A stretch of DNA of 17,773 nucleotides from JAJBWD01 sp041670885 (GTDB taxonomy: Bacteria > Bacillota > Clostridia > Clostridiales > Clostridiaceae). Of the stretch, positions 7,559-14,452 are shown piece by piece (the stretch's first letter is position 1; every line of letters begins with the position of its first letter). The DNA lies in contig JBAXYJ010000028.1 in NCBI GenBank assembly GCA_041670885.1, positions 1 through 17,773 of the forward strand, read 5' to 3'. Both the position numbers and the translations under genes were made by a program. A model generated the notes under the pieces. The model did not search any database. It saw only the letters and a list, made by a program, of their open reading frames with translations, and was not told the DNA's origin.

Positions 7559-8730
7559 AAGACTTTATAGATTTTATGAATCAGGTTAAAGCTGAAAAGG
7601 AATTAAAAGAAAATACAATAAATTGTGTAGAAACTAATATTAATAATAATTTAAATAAAAAGTCTAATGAAAAAATTAAAAAGGAGAAGTTTAAAATGAA
7701 AAAGTTTTTAACTGCTGCTTCCACAGTTGCTGCCTGTGCTGTTTTTGCATTAATAGGGAATTTTTATTACAATACTCCTGTAGAATACCTTAGTGTTGAT
7801 ATAAACCCCAGTGTGGAAATGGGTATAAATGCATTTAATAAGGTAGTTTGTATAGAAGGAATAAATAATGATGGTAAAGCCTTGTTAAAAGATAAAAAAT
7901 TATTAAAGATGACTGTGGAAGATACTGTTGAAGCTTTAGTAAAAGAGGCAGAAAAAGAAGGCTTCATTGCTGATGACGGATCAACGGTAATAGCAGTTAC
8001 TGCTGTATCGGATAATGAGGAAAAGGCAGTTCAGCTTAAGGAAAAGGCTTATAACAGAATTCAGCAGGAAATCAAAGCTGGAAAGGTAAAAGCTATAGCC
8101 TACGGCGATTACTCAAACCTTGAATTAAGAACAGAAGCCCAAAAGGTTAATATGTCAGCAGGTAAATATAAATTAGTATCAGCACTAAAGACACTGGATC
8201 CGAATATTGATATAGAACAATTCAGGTATACAAAAATTACTGATATTATTTCCGAAGTCAATGATTTATTAACATCGGATACATCAGGAAAGGTCCAGAC
8301 AAAGGAGTTTGAAAGGGTTGCTTCAATGGTTAGGACTGCTGCACAAAATATAAATAATATAACGCAGACTCAGGTCGGAACCCAGACTCAGACACAGACT
8401 CAGGCCGGAACACAGACTCAGACGAAGACCCAGGCCGGAACCCAGACTCAGACACAGACTCAGGCCGGAACCCAGACTCAGACGCAGACCCAGGCCGGAA
8501 CCCAGACTCAGACGAAGACCCAGGCCGGAACCCAGACTCAGACGCAGACTCAGGCCGGAGCCCAGACTCAGACACAGACCCAGGCCGGAACGCAGACTCA
8601 GACACAGACCCAGGCTGGAACTCAGACTCAGAATCAAACACAAACCGAACAAACCGAAACTCAGACTCAGCAGGATGATACCAGCCAATCAACATCACAG
8701 CAGAGCCAGGTGAAGGCTGGACAGAATTAA
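7555..8730 (+). CDS. RsgI-like transmembrane anti-sigma factor with TQ-rich repeat tail
   Basis: This 391-aa protein probably holds the preceding sigma factor inactive at the membrane. Residues 1-48 are cytoplasmic and contain VKAEKELKENT, a motif I associate with the N-terminus of Firmicute ECF anti-sigma factors. Residues 51-70 form one transmembrane helix. Residues 78-150 (YLSVDINPSVEMGINAFNKV ... NNDGKALL) match the RsgI middle domain, which would be outside the cell. The tail from about 274 to 363 is nine near-perfect 10-residue units (AGTQTQTQTQ type), then a Q/T/S-rich end. The TTG start overlaps the sigma stop (TTGA) and has AGAGGAGGG upstream. The tail has no recognised carbohydrate-binding domain, unlike cellulosome RsgI proteins, so its ligand is unknown; it may be a wall-spanning stalk. 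Confidence 0.82.
   Translation: MKDFIDFMNQVKAEKELKENTINCVETNINNNLNKKSNEKIKKEKFKMKKFLTAASTVAACAVFALIGNFYYNTPVEYLSVDINPSVEMGINAFNKVVCIEGINNDGKALLKDKKLLKMTVEDTVEALVKEAEKEGFIADDGSTVIAVTAVSDNEEKAVQLKEKAYNRIQQEIKAGKVKAIAYGDYSNLELRTEAQKVNMSAGKYKLVSALKTLDPNIDIEQFRYTKITDIISEVNDLLTSDTSGKVQTKEFERVASMVRTAAQNINNITQTQVGTQTQTQTQAGTQTQTKTQAGTQTQTQTQAGTQTQTQTQAGTQTQTKTQAGTQTQTQTQAGAQTQTQTQAGTQTQTQTQAGTQTQNQTQTEQTETQTQQDDTSQSTSQQSQVKAGQN
8374..8643 (+). repeat. Nine tandem 30-bp in-frame repeats
   Basis: Nine uninterrupted 30-bp units encode (A/V)G(T/A)QTQT(Q/K)TQ or close variants. Units 2 and 5 carry Lys in place of Gln, unit 7 has Ala for Thr, and unit 9 has Asn. Most differences are third-base changes. 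Because the unit is a multiple of three, copy-number change would alter tail length without breaking the frame. Confidence 0.95.
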
Positions 8731-8742
8731 GAAAAGACCATA

Positions 8743-8804
8743 CCCCGGGGGCGGAGATTAGTGGATTATTCCATCATTTTCTGCCCCTGGGGCGTTTTAT
8801 TTAT
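8743..8804 (+). terminator. Terminator after the anti-sigma gene; copy 2 of the GC-rich repeat
   Basis: CCCCGGGGGC (8743-8752) pairs with GCCCCTGGGG (8783-8792), a 10-bp stem with one G-T pair, closing a 30-base loop that starts GGAG. It is followed by an interrupted T-rich run (to 8804). The left arm differs from copies 1 and 3 by A to G at its centre. The bases from here to 8922 hold no gene; a TATAAT at 8845-8850 may be a -10 box for the next gene, but I see no matching -35. Confidence 0.75.
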
Positions 8805-8922
8805 TTTGGTATAACATTTAAACAAAAAGATACGATAATTAAAGTATAATCATAAAAGGCCTGAAATTTTAATTAAGCTGCAAGATTTTCATTACTGAAA
8901 CGGCGGAAGGGAAATTACTCTA

Positions 8923-9469
8923 ATGGATATAAACTATAAAAAACAGACAATTTTAGTTGTAGATGATTCCAGACTCAATCTGACATACCTCTCCAACTTA
9001 TTAATAAATCAATACAATGTAAAAACAGCAGCTAATGGTGAGGAAGCTCTTAGAATTATATTTTCTGAAAATTCTCCTGATCTGGTCCTTCTTGATGTGG
9101 TTATGCCCGGAATGGATGGATATGAGGTCTGCAGGAGAATAAAAGCAGAAGATAGTACTAAAAATATCCCGGTAATTTTTATAACAGGAAAACAAAATGA
9201 AGAGGATGAAATATATGGATTTAAAATAGGCGCAGTAGATTACATTACAAAACACTTAAGTCCCGTTATTGTAAATGTCAGAATCAACACCCATATGGAA
9301 TTGATAAGGTACAGAAATTATTTAGAATCTATTTCATACCTGGACGGTTTAACAAATATACCAAACAGACGAAGATTCAATGAGCATTCAGAGCTTTTAT
9401 GGAATATTGCAGAAAGAGAAAGAAAAGTAATTTCAGTAATTATGATTGATATTGATTATTTTAAAGCGC
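8923..9469 (+). pseudogene. Response regulator (REC)-GGDEF gene, truncated inside GGDEF
   Basis: The N-terminal receiver domain looks intact: Asp14/Asp15 (VVDDS), phospho-acceptor Asp58 (LLDVVMPGMDGYEV), Thr88 and Lys110. The last is followed by His (DYITKHLSP) where most receivers have Pro. A GGDEF domain begins at about residue 138 (YLDGLTNIPNRRRF) but homology stops after IDIDYFKA, well before the GG(D/E)EF active-site loop; the open frame then reads two unrelated codons to a TGA at 9475-9477. Intact proteins of this architecture make cyclic-di-GMP; this product cannot. The sequence continues directly into the tail of an ABC transporter gene, so it was probably fused by deletion. A truncated receiver protein could still be made. 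Confidence 0.85.
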
Positions 9470-9716
9470 AGCGTTGATACCAGAACAGAAGTATTAATTC
9501 AAAAAGCCATGGCTAACCTGATGAAGGGAAGAACCAGCTTTGTTATTTGCCCACAGGCTGTCAACAATTCGTGATGCGGAACTTATTTTAGTTATGAACA
9601 AGGGAAGCATTATTGAAATGGGTAATCACAAGGAACTGCTGAGCCAGGGCGGATTCTATGCTGATCTTTACAATAGTCAGTTTACCGGAGCAAACCTGGA
9701 AGAGGAAGGTGCATAA
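9470..9716 (+). pseudogene. Fragment of an ABC exporter (C-terminal end of the ATPase), frameshifted
   Basis: From 9470 the frame reads SVDTRTEVLIQKAMANLMKG, the D-loop and following helix of an MsbA/LmrA-type exporter ATPase. An extra T near 9548 shifts the frame: the downstream frame resumes at AHRLSTIRDAE (H-loop) and continues through MNKGSIIEMGNHKELL to the normal-looking C-terminus and a TAA at 9714-9716. Walker A, the Q-loop, the LSGGQ signature and all membrane helices are missing. It cannot encode a working transporter. Confidence 0.85.
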
Positions 9717-9791
9717 AGAACGAAAGAGAAATAAAATACACCCGGACCAGGTTAATATTTCCTGTAAGGAAACAACTCAATAGATAAAAAC

Positions 9792-9830
9792 AAAAAAGAG
9801 GACTATCCCATAATAGGGACAGTCCTTTCT
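9792..9830. terminator. Bidirectional terminator
   Basis: AGGACTATCCC (9799-9809) pairs with GGGACAGTCCT (9816-9826) with one mismatch and a 6-base loop. Six A on the left (9792-9797) provide a T-run for minus-strand transcripts, matching the minus-strand fragment that ends at 9834; on the plus side TTTCTTAATT follows. Confidence 0.75.
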
Positions 9831-9833
9831 TAA

Positions 9834-10140
9834 TTATGAAGCTTTTTTATATACTTCATGGTGAGCACCACCGGTTTTTGGCAGATATATTGATAATGCA
9901 GCGAAGTAGTTGTTATTTTTGTCAGTTTTAAATGAAACATAGCCTTCACTGTCTGCTATAACCTTTGTAACTATTCCGTAAGTCTTATTATCTTCAGAGT
10001 ATCTGCAGATGGCAACTTCCTGATCTGCCCAGTCTTTGCTGATATATAACTTCACTGCTGCCATTCCGGGAAGTGATCCCTTAAATTTAAATGTAAAAGG
10101 ACCTATGCTTTCGCCCTTAAGCGGTTTTATATTTAGTGCT
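9834..10140 (-). pseudogene. C-terminal remnant of an unknown protein ending in LPKTGG plus a short tail
   Basis: The minus strand reads about 100 residues, from PALNIKPLKGESIGPFTFKF to a TAA at 9834-9836, with a terminator just downstream. The open frame extends to 10217, but beyond about 10140 the opposite strand clearly encodes an amidohydrolase, so the real gene is cut there and lacks its start. The composition (beta-strand-like, with KLYISKDWADQEVAICRYSE and YVSFKTDKNNNYFAALSIYL) suggests a secreted domain; I do not recognise the family. LPKTGG (9867-9884) resembles a sortase signal but is followed only by AHHEVYKKAS, with no hydrophobic anchor. Confidence 0.6.
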
Positions 10141-10853
10141 GGCAAGGACCACGTATGACTGGAACGGGGCCCCGGCAGGCTATCTGGAAACCGTAGAAGA
10201 AGCGGTAAAAAATACAAAAATGCTGGCTGATAAATATAAAGAAGATGATATGGTAACAGTTATTCCGGCACCTCACAGCCTTCATGCAGCTTCAATTGAA
10301 ATGATAAAAGCTGGGCATAAATTAGCAAAAGAACTTGGAACTTGTTTTCATATTCATGTAGCTGAGGAGCCCTTTGAAGTTGAGCAGGTAAAAAAAGAAT
10401 ATGATGGACTTACTCCAATAGAACTTTTAGATAAAATCCGGAGTGAAAATAGAACTTGGAAGTGACGGAGCATGCAGTAACAATAGAATCAGTATATTTG
10501 AGGAAATGAGAATGACTGCGCTTCTTCAAAAGGCTAAAACTTTAGATGCTATGTGTATAAATTATAAAGATGCATTTAAGATGGGGACAGAAGATGGAAG
10601 CAGGCTGTTGCAGCTTCCTGTTGGAAAAATAGAAAAAGGATATAAGGCTGATTTTGTTGGAATTAACATGATGGATATGTCTATGCAGCATATTTCAAAA
10701 AGCAGGGAACAAATCCTGCCAAACATTGTTTATTCAATGCAACCAAATGCAATAGAAAAAGTAGTTGTAAACGGAAGACTTACAGTAAATAAAGACAGGT
10801 TGACTACAGTCTCGGAAAATGAAATAGTTAAAAAGGTTAAAAGGATTATTTAA
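10141..10853 (+). pseudogene. Amidohydrolase (MtaD/SsnA/guanine deaminase-like), 5'-truncated and internally deleted
   Basis: Two pieces of one metal-dependent amidohydrolase are visible. The first (10141-about 10438) reads ARTTYDWNGAPAGYLETVEE ... FHIHVAEEPFEV ... TPIELLDKI, the middle of the barrel with the HxH-type metal-ligand segment. The second, in another frame (about 10439-10853), reads GVKIELGSDGACSNN (with the metal-binding Asp) through IEKGYKADFVGIN, the C-terminal composite domain. The N-terminal metal motif is missing, and from family knowledge roughly 60 residues between the pieces, including the catalytic His/Cys region, are also gone with a frame change. It is not functional. 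GTG codons at 10136 and 10443 would start the open frames but are unlikely to be real starts. Confidence 0.85.
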
Positions 10854-10859
10854 CAAATA

Positions 10860-10868
10860 TGGTATAAT
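10860..10868 (+). promoter_or_regulatory. Possible extended -10 promoter for the membrane-protein/ABC cassette
   Basis: TGGTATAAT (10860-10868) is a perfect -10 hexamer with an extended TG-N motif, lying about 80 bases before the first gene of the cassette. No good -35 box lies 16-18 bases upstream, which extended -10 promoters tolerate. No other convincing promoter is seen between 10854 and 10950. Confidence 0.45.
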
Positions 10869-10950
10869 AATATATATGTAAGGGAAGAATACATTTTTTA
10901 GTTTTTCATGCTTCTAATTATTAATTAATAAAAAGAAAGGAGTGATATTA

Positions 10951-11385
10951 ATGGACAAGCTTAATAAAGAAAAAGAATTTAAGATCGAAGAGCTTACAAA
11001 AGTAGATTTTGATGAACTTGAACAGGTTGAAGATATTGTTACTGGTGCTACATCAGGAATATTAAATTGCTGTTTCATTCGACTAAAGATACTATCATTA
11101 ATTTTTAGTCCAGGAAAATTAAAAAAAGTCATAGAAAATAAAAGCAATTCATTAATATTAGTGTTTATATATTTCATTATTTCTATTATGTTTTTATTGA
11201 TATCTTTTTTTCCCATTATAAAATTTTCCATAACCGTTATCAGAAGCAAAAGTATCTTAGAAGGAATAGCTGTTTTAGCTTTTTTTATCATATTAAGTTT
11301 ATACTCATTTATTATAGCTAGAAAAAAATTATACAAAGGGAGAATAATAAATAAACATGAAGATGCTTATATTAAAAAGATTTAA
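10951..11385 (+). CDS. Small membrane protein with acidic leader-like N-terminus, unknown function
   Basis: I do not recognise this 144-aa protein. Residues 1-35 are hydrophilic and acidic (KEFKIEELTKVDFDELEQVE), followed by DIVTGATSGILNCC (about 28-41). Two hydrophobic helices follow, about residues 67-90 (LILVFIYFIISIMFLLISFF) and 101-123, and a basic tail. The ATG at 10951 is preferred over an in-frame GTG at 10942 because that GTG overlaps the GAAAGGAG ribosome binding site. The end overlaps the permease gene by 29 bases, so the two are probably co-translated. The acidic stretch ending in small residues resembles leaders of peptide natural-product precursors, but no standard double-Gly site or core peptide is clear; it could equally be a transporter accessory subunit. 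Confidence 0.75.
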   Translation: MDKLNKEKEFKIEELTKVDFDELEQVEDIVTGATSGILNCCFIRLKILSLIFSPGKLKKVIENKSNSLILVFIYFIISIMFLLISFFPIIKFSITVIRSKSILEGIAVLAFFIILSLYSFIIARKKLYKGRIINKHEDAYIKKI

Positions 11386-13768
11386 AAACAAAAAAGAAAG
11401 AACTAGATGTATTACTATTGTAGTTACACTATCTCTCTTGGTTGCTATAATTATTTCCTGCAGTATTTTATATAATAATGCCTCAAGCTCAATGATTAAC
11501 AATTTTAATAAAGATAATGGAAAATCTGATATTATAATCTATGGAAATTCAGATAAAATAGATAATTCAGAAAAACTGGTTAAAAACAATATTAATGACA
11601 GCTGCTTAATTTCTATTAGTAATAGTTATATTTTCAGCAAAAAGAATGAGAAAAAAATTCCGGTATTAATAGGATCTGCAAATTTAAAATTAATTAATGA
11701 TTTTTATAATATTGATATAAAACAATCTGATAGTATTAAACCAAATACTTGCATAATATCTGAAAAACTATCAACAGAATTAAATATTAATGCTGGAAAT
11801 GATTTAATTATTTCAGGTAATGATAACAAAAAAATCAATTTTAAAGTTTTAAAAATATCTGATTTTTCAAATATTTTAGGTTCCAATAATGAATTTATTC
11901 TTATATCAGGCAACAATCAACTTAATTTAATTTCTAATTTAAAAGCAGCATTATTTTATTGTGGTCATAATGAAAAAAATGTAAACTTAGTAAAAACTGA
12001 ATTAAATAAACAAGATGTAAATATTTCTGTACCTTTTGATAACATAAAAAGCATATTTAATGAGCTTAATAATCTTATGTTTTCTATTCAGATATTTATT
12101 TTTATAGTGGTTATTATTAGTGTTGCTCTTGTTTTTATTACTTATAATACAACTGCATTAGAGAGAATGAAATACTGGGGATTACTTCGTACCATCGGTC
12201 TTAAAAAAAATTATATGATAAAAATGATGGTACTAGAAATGCTGATTTTAGGAGCGATAGGCTTAGTAATAGGTATATTTACTGGGATTCTAGCTGGAAA
12301 CGGGTTAAGTATTTTATCAGGTATTAAAATTTATTCAATATACCCAATTGCTTTTTATTGTATTTTAAGTGCAATTATAGCAATGGTAATTCCAACTTTG
12401 TCAGCGCTTATAATAAGTAGAAAAATAATAAATTTATTACCTCTTGAAATGCTTTTTCAAATAAAAGAGAAAAAAGCTGCATTTAGAAACCAACGTTTTA
12501 TATTAAGCAGGGCAATTATTGGTTTGCTTATTTTAATTTATTGTCTTATTATAGCTATATTTTTTAACAGACGGATTTCAATTGTATTTAACGCTTTTCA
12601 GATGCTAATGTGTTTATTTTCAATATTTTTGTTATCGATTCCCATAACAATATTTATAATTAAATTTTTGAAAAAATGTAAAAGCTCACTACTAAATATA
12701 TCATTAACCAATATTTTAAGTGATATTAATAAATGCAAAAGTATTATGATTACAACAATACTTATTATAGTATTAATTAATATGACTATTGGTTTTATAA
12801 TAACTTTTCAAAATGAAGCTGTAAATATGGCAGATCAGCAGATTAAATATGATTATCTGATAACATTTAATAATGAAAAGAAAAATATTGACAAGCTTCA
12901 TGAAATAAGTAATTCAAATAATATGAATATATTATCATTAGCTTACTTAAACATAGGAAAAGTAAGGGGATCCTCTGTATATATTTATCAATCTGGTATA
13001 TCAAACTTGAAAAAAACCTATAACAATAAATTATTCTCTAATAACCTATCAAATGATTCTATAGTAGTTTCAAAAATTCTGGCAGATGAGAAAAATTTAA
13101 AAGCTGGGGATAGCATTGAGATCTCTGTGGAAAATGAAATTAAAACTTTAAAAGTAACTACAATACTGGATTCTTATGATTTTAATGGGTTGGCAGTTTT
13201 TGTTCCTAATGAAACATTTAAGAATAAAAACTTTTCAAAAGTTTATGTTTATGGTAAATATAATAATCAAAATGTAAGTGATGATTTAAAAAAGGAGGCT
13301 GTTAATAGCTCATTTACCTTTCTTTCTTTAAATGATATAAAAAATAAATGGAAAAGCTCAATAGTAAATGGAATAAAACCAGTAAAATATTTATTAATAG
13401 TTATTTCTATTGCAGCACTGCTATTGATCTGTAATAATGCAGCAGTTATTGTAAAAGAAAAAAGACAAGATTTTATACTGCTAAGGTCCATTGGAATGAG
13501 ACGGAATGAATCCTTTTGGTGCTTGTTATTTGAATTTATTTTTATACAAACTATTGCTGTAATTTTAGGTATTATATACAGCTTACTGATTAATCAGTAT
13601 TTTTGTAATATACAAAATCTAATGTCTTCCCAACAGGTCATTAAAACAATTCCTATAGTTTTATTTAGTATAACAGGCTTATTAGTAATAATTCTTACAA
13701 CAATTTTTGAAGCTCTTACTATAATTAGAAATACAAAATCTGAACTGATATTACAGGAAAATGATTAA
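11357..13768 (+). CDS. FtsX-type ABC transporter permease with two FtsX domains
   Basis: An 803-aa permease of the MacB/LolE/YtrF superfamily. Predicted helices: 18-39; 240-262, 288-312 and 325-350 (first FtsX domain, with ERMKYWGLLRTIGLKK in the coupling region); 383-402 and 410-437; 461-485; then 676-698, 721-748 and 765-787 (second FtsX domain, with KEKRQDFILLRSIGMRRNES). Two extracytoplasmic domains lie at about 40-238 and 487-673. Such permeases move lipids or peptides from the membrane or outer face rather than taking up nutrients. The ATG at 11357 lies inside the upstream gene and has GGGAG about 14 bases away; ATG at 11363 is an alternative. It is far more AT-rich than the trp genes. 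The ATPase follows after an 18-base gap. Confidence 0.9.
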   Translation: MKMLILKRFKNKKERTRCITIVVTLSLLVAIIISCSILYNNASSSMINNFNKDNGKSDIIIYGNSDKIDNSEKLVKNNINDSCLISISNSYIFSKKNEKKIPVLIGSANLKLINDFYNIDIKQSDSIKPNTCIISEKLSTELNINAGNDLIISGNDNKKINFKVLKISDFSNILGSNNEFILISGNNQLNLISNLKAALFYCGHNEKNVNLVKTELNKQDVNISVPFDNIKSIFNELNNLMFSIQIFIFIVVIISVALVFITYNTTALERMKYWGLLRTIGLKKNYMIKMMVLEMLILGAIGLVIGIFTGILAGNGLSILSGIKIYSIYPIAFYCILSAIIAMVIPTLSALIISRKIINLLPLEMLFQIKEKKAAFRNQRFILSRAIIGLLILIYCLIIAIFFNRRISIVFNAFQMLMCLFSIFLLSIPITIFIIKFLKKCKSSLLNISLTNILSDINKCKSIMITTILIIVLINMTIGFIITFQNEAVNMADQQIKYDYLITFNNEKKNIDKLHEISNSNNMNILSLAYLNIGKVRGSSVYIYQSGISNLKKTYNNKLFSNNLSNDSIVVSKILADEKNLKAGDSIEISVENEIKTLKVTTILDSYDFNGLAVFVPNETFKNKNFSKVYVYGKYNNQNVSDDLKKEAVNSSFTFLSLNDIKNKWKSSIVNGIKPVKYLLIVISIAALLLICNNAAVIVKEKRQDFILLRSIGMRRNESFWCLLFEFIFIQTIAVILGIIYSLLINQYFCNIQNLMSSQQVIKTIPIVLFSITGLLVIILTTIFEALTIIRNTKSELILQEND

Positions 13769-13786
13769 GATAAGGAGTTTAATTTT

Positions 13787-14452
13787 ATGATAAAAGTAGA
13801 AAATATTAAAAAAGTATATGATAACGGTTATATTAAGACTAACGCTTTAAATGATATAAATATTAATATACCCAAAGGCAGTTTTACAGCAATTGTTGGT
13901 GAATCCGGCAGCGGCAAAAGTACATTACTGCATATAATTGGAGGGTTATTAAGCCCTACAAGCGGATCTGTTTATATAGAAAATACTGAAATAACCCATT
14001 TGAAAGATAATTTATTAAGCGATTTAAGATGTAAAAAAATTGGGTTCATATTCCAAAAGTTTAACTTACTTCCTAATATGACTGTTATGGAAAATATTAC
14101 AATACCAATTATTATAAATAAAAGGAATCCAGATGATTATTTAGATCAAATAAATGAGCTTGTTGATATGGTAGGATTGTCTAAACTTATGAATAAACCA
14201 GCTATTGAACTATCCGGCGGACAGCAGCAACGCGTTGCAATAGTACGTGCTATCATAAATAATCCTGACGTAATTTTAGCTGATGAGCCTACTGGAAATC
14301 TTGATTCTAAAAATTCATCTGCAATACTTGAACTATTAAATAAGTTAAATAAGCTTAAGAAAAAAACTATTATTATGGTTACTCATAGTGAAGCTATGCT
14401 TAAACATTGTGATTTTATAATACGTTTAAAGGATAGTCGGGTTGTAGAATGA
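13787..14452 (+). CDS. ABC transporter ATP-binding protein (MacB/LolD/FtsE class)
   Basis: This 221-aa ATPase is complete: Walker A GESGSGKST (residues 38-46), Q-loop Gln90 (FIFQKFNLLPNMTVMEN), signature LSGGQ (142-146), Walker B VILADE (162-167), D-loop GNLDS and H-loop His200. The short form with the FNLLP segment is typical of partners of FtsX-type permeases, matching its neighbour. An AAGGAG site precedes the ATG. The stop overlaps the next gene by ATGA, linking the exporter to the BtrH-like protein. It should power the permease at the inner face of the membrane. Confidence 0.95.
   Translation: MIKVENIKKVYDNGYIKTNALNDININIPKGSFTAIVGESGSGKSTLLHIIGGLLSPTSGSVYIENTEITHLKDNLLSDLRCKKIGFIFQKFNLLPNMTVMENITIPIIINKRNPDDYLDQINELVDMVGLSKLMNKPAIELSGGQQQRVAIVRAIINNPDVILADEPTGNLDSKNSSAILELLNKLNKLKKKTIIMVTHSEAMLKHCDFIIRLKDSRVVE

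Noticed and set aside
8374..8643. Possible CRISPR array from regularly spaced 30-bp repeats
   Set aside because: The units are directly adjacent with no spacers and lie inside an open coding frame.
8323..8698. Two long minus-strand open frames across the anti-sigma repeat
   Set aside because: They arise because the 30-bp repeat is a multiple of three and lacks stops in these antisense frames; the products are low-complexity and have no ribosome binding site.
10951..11073. IVTGATSG read as the SGATxTS motif of an FMN_bind domain
   Set aside because: Only about 30 residues precede it, too few for that domain, and the threonine-flavin context residues and downstream helix do not match.
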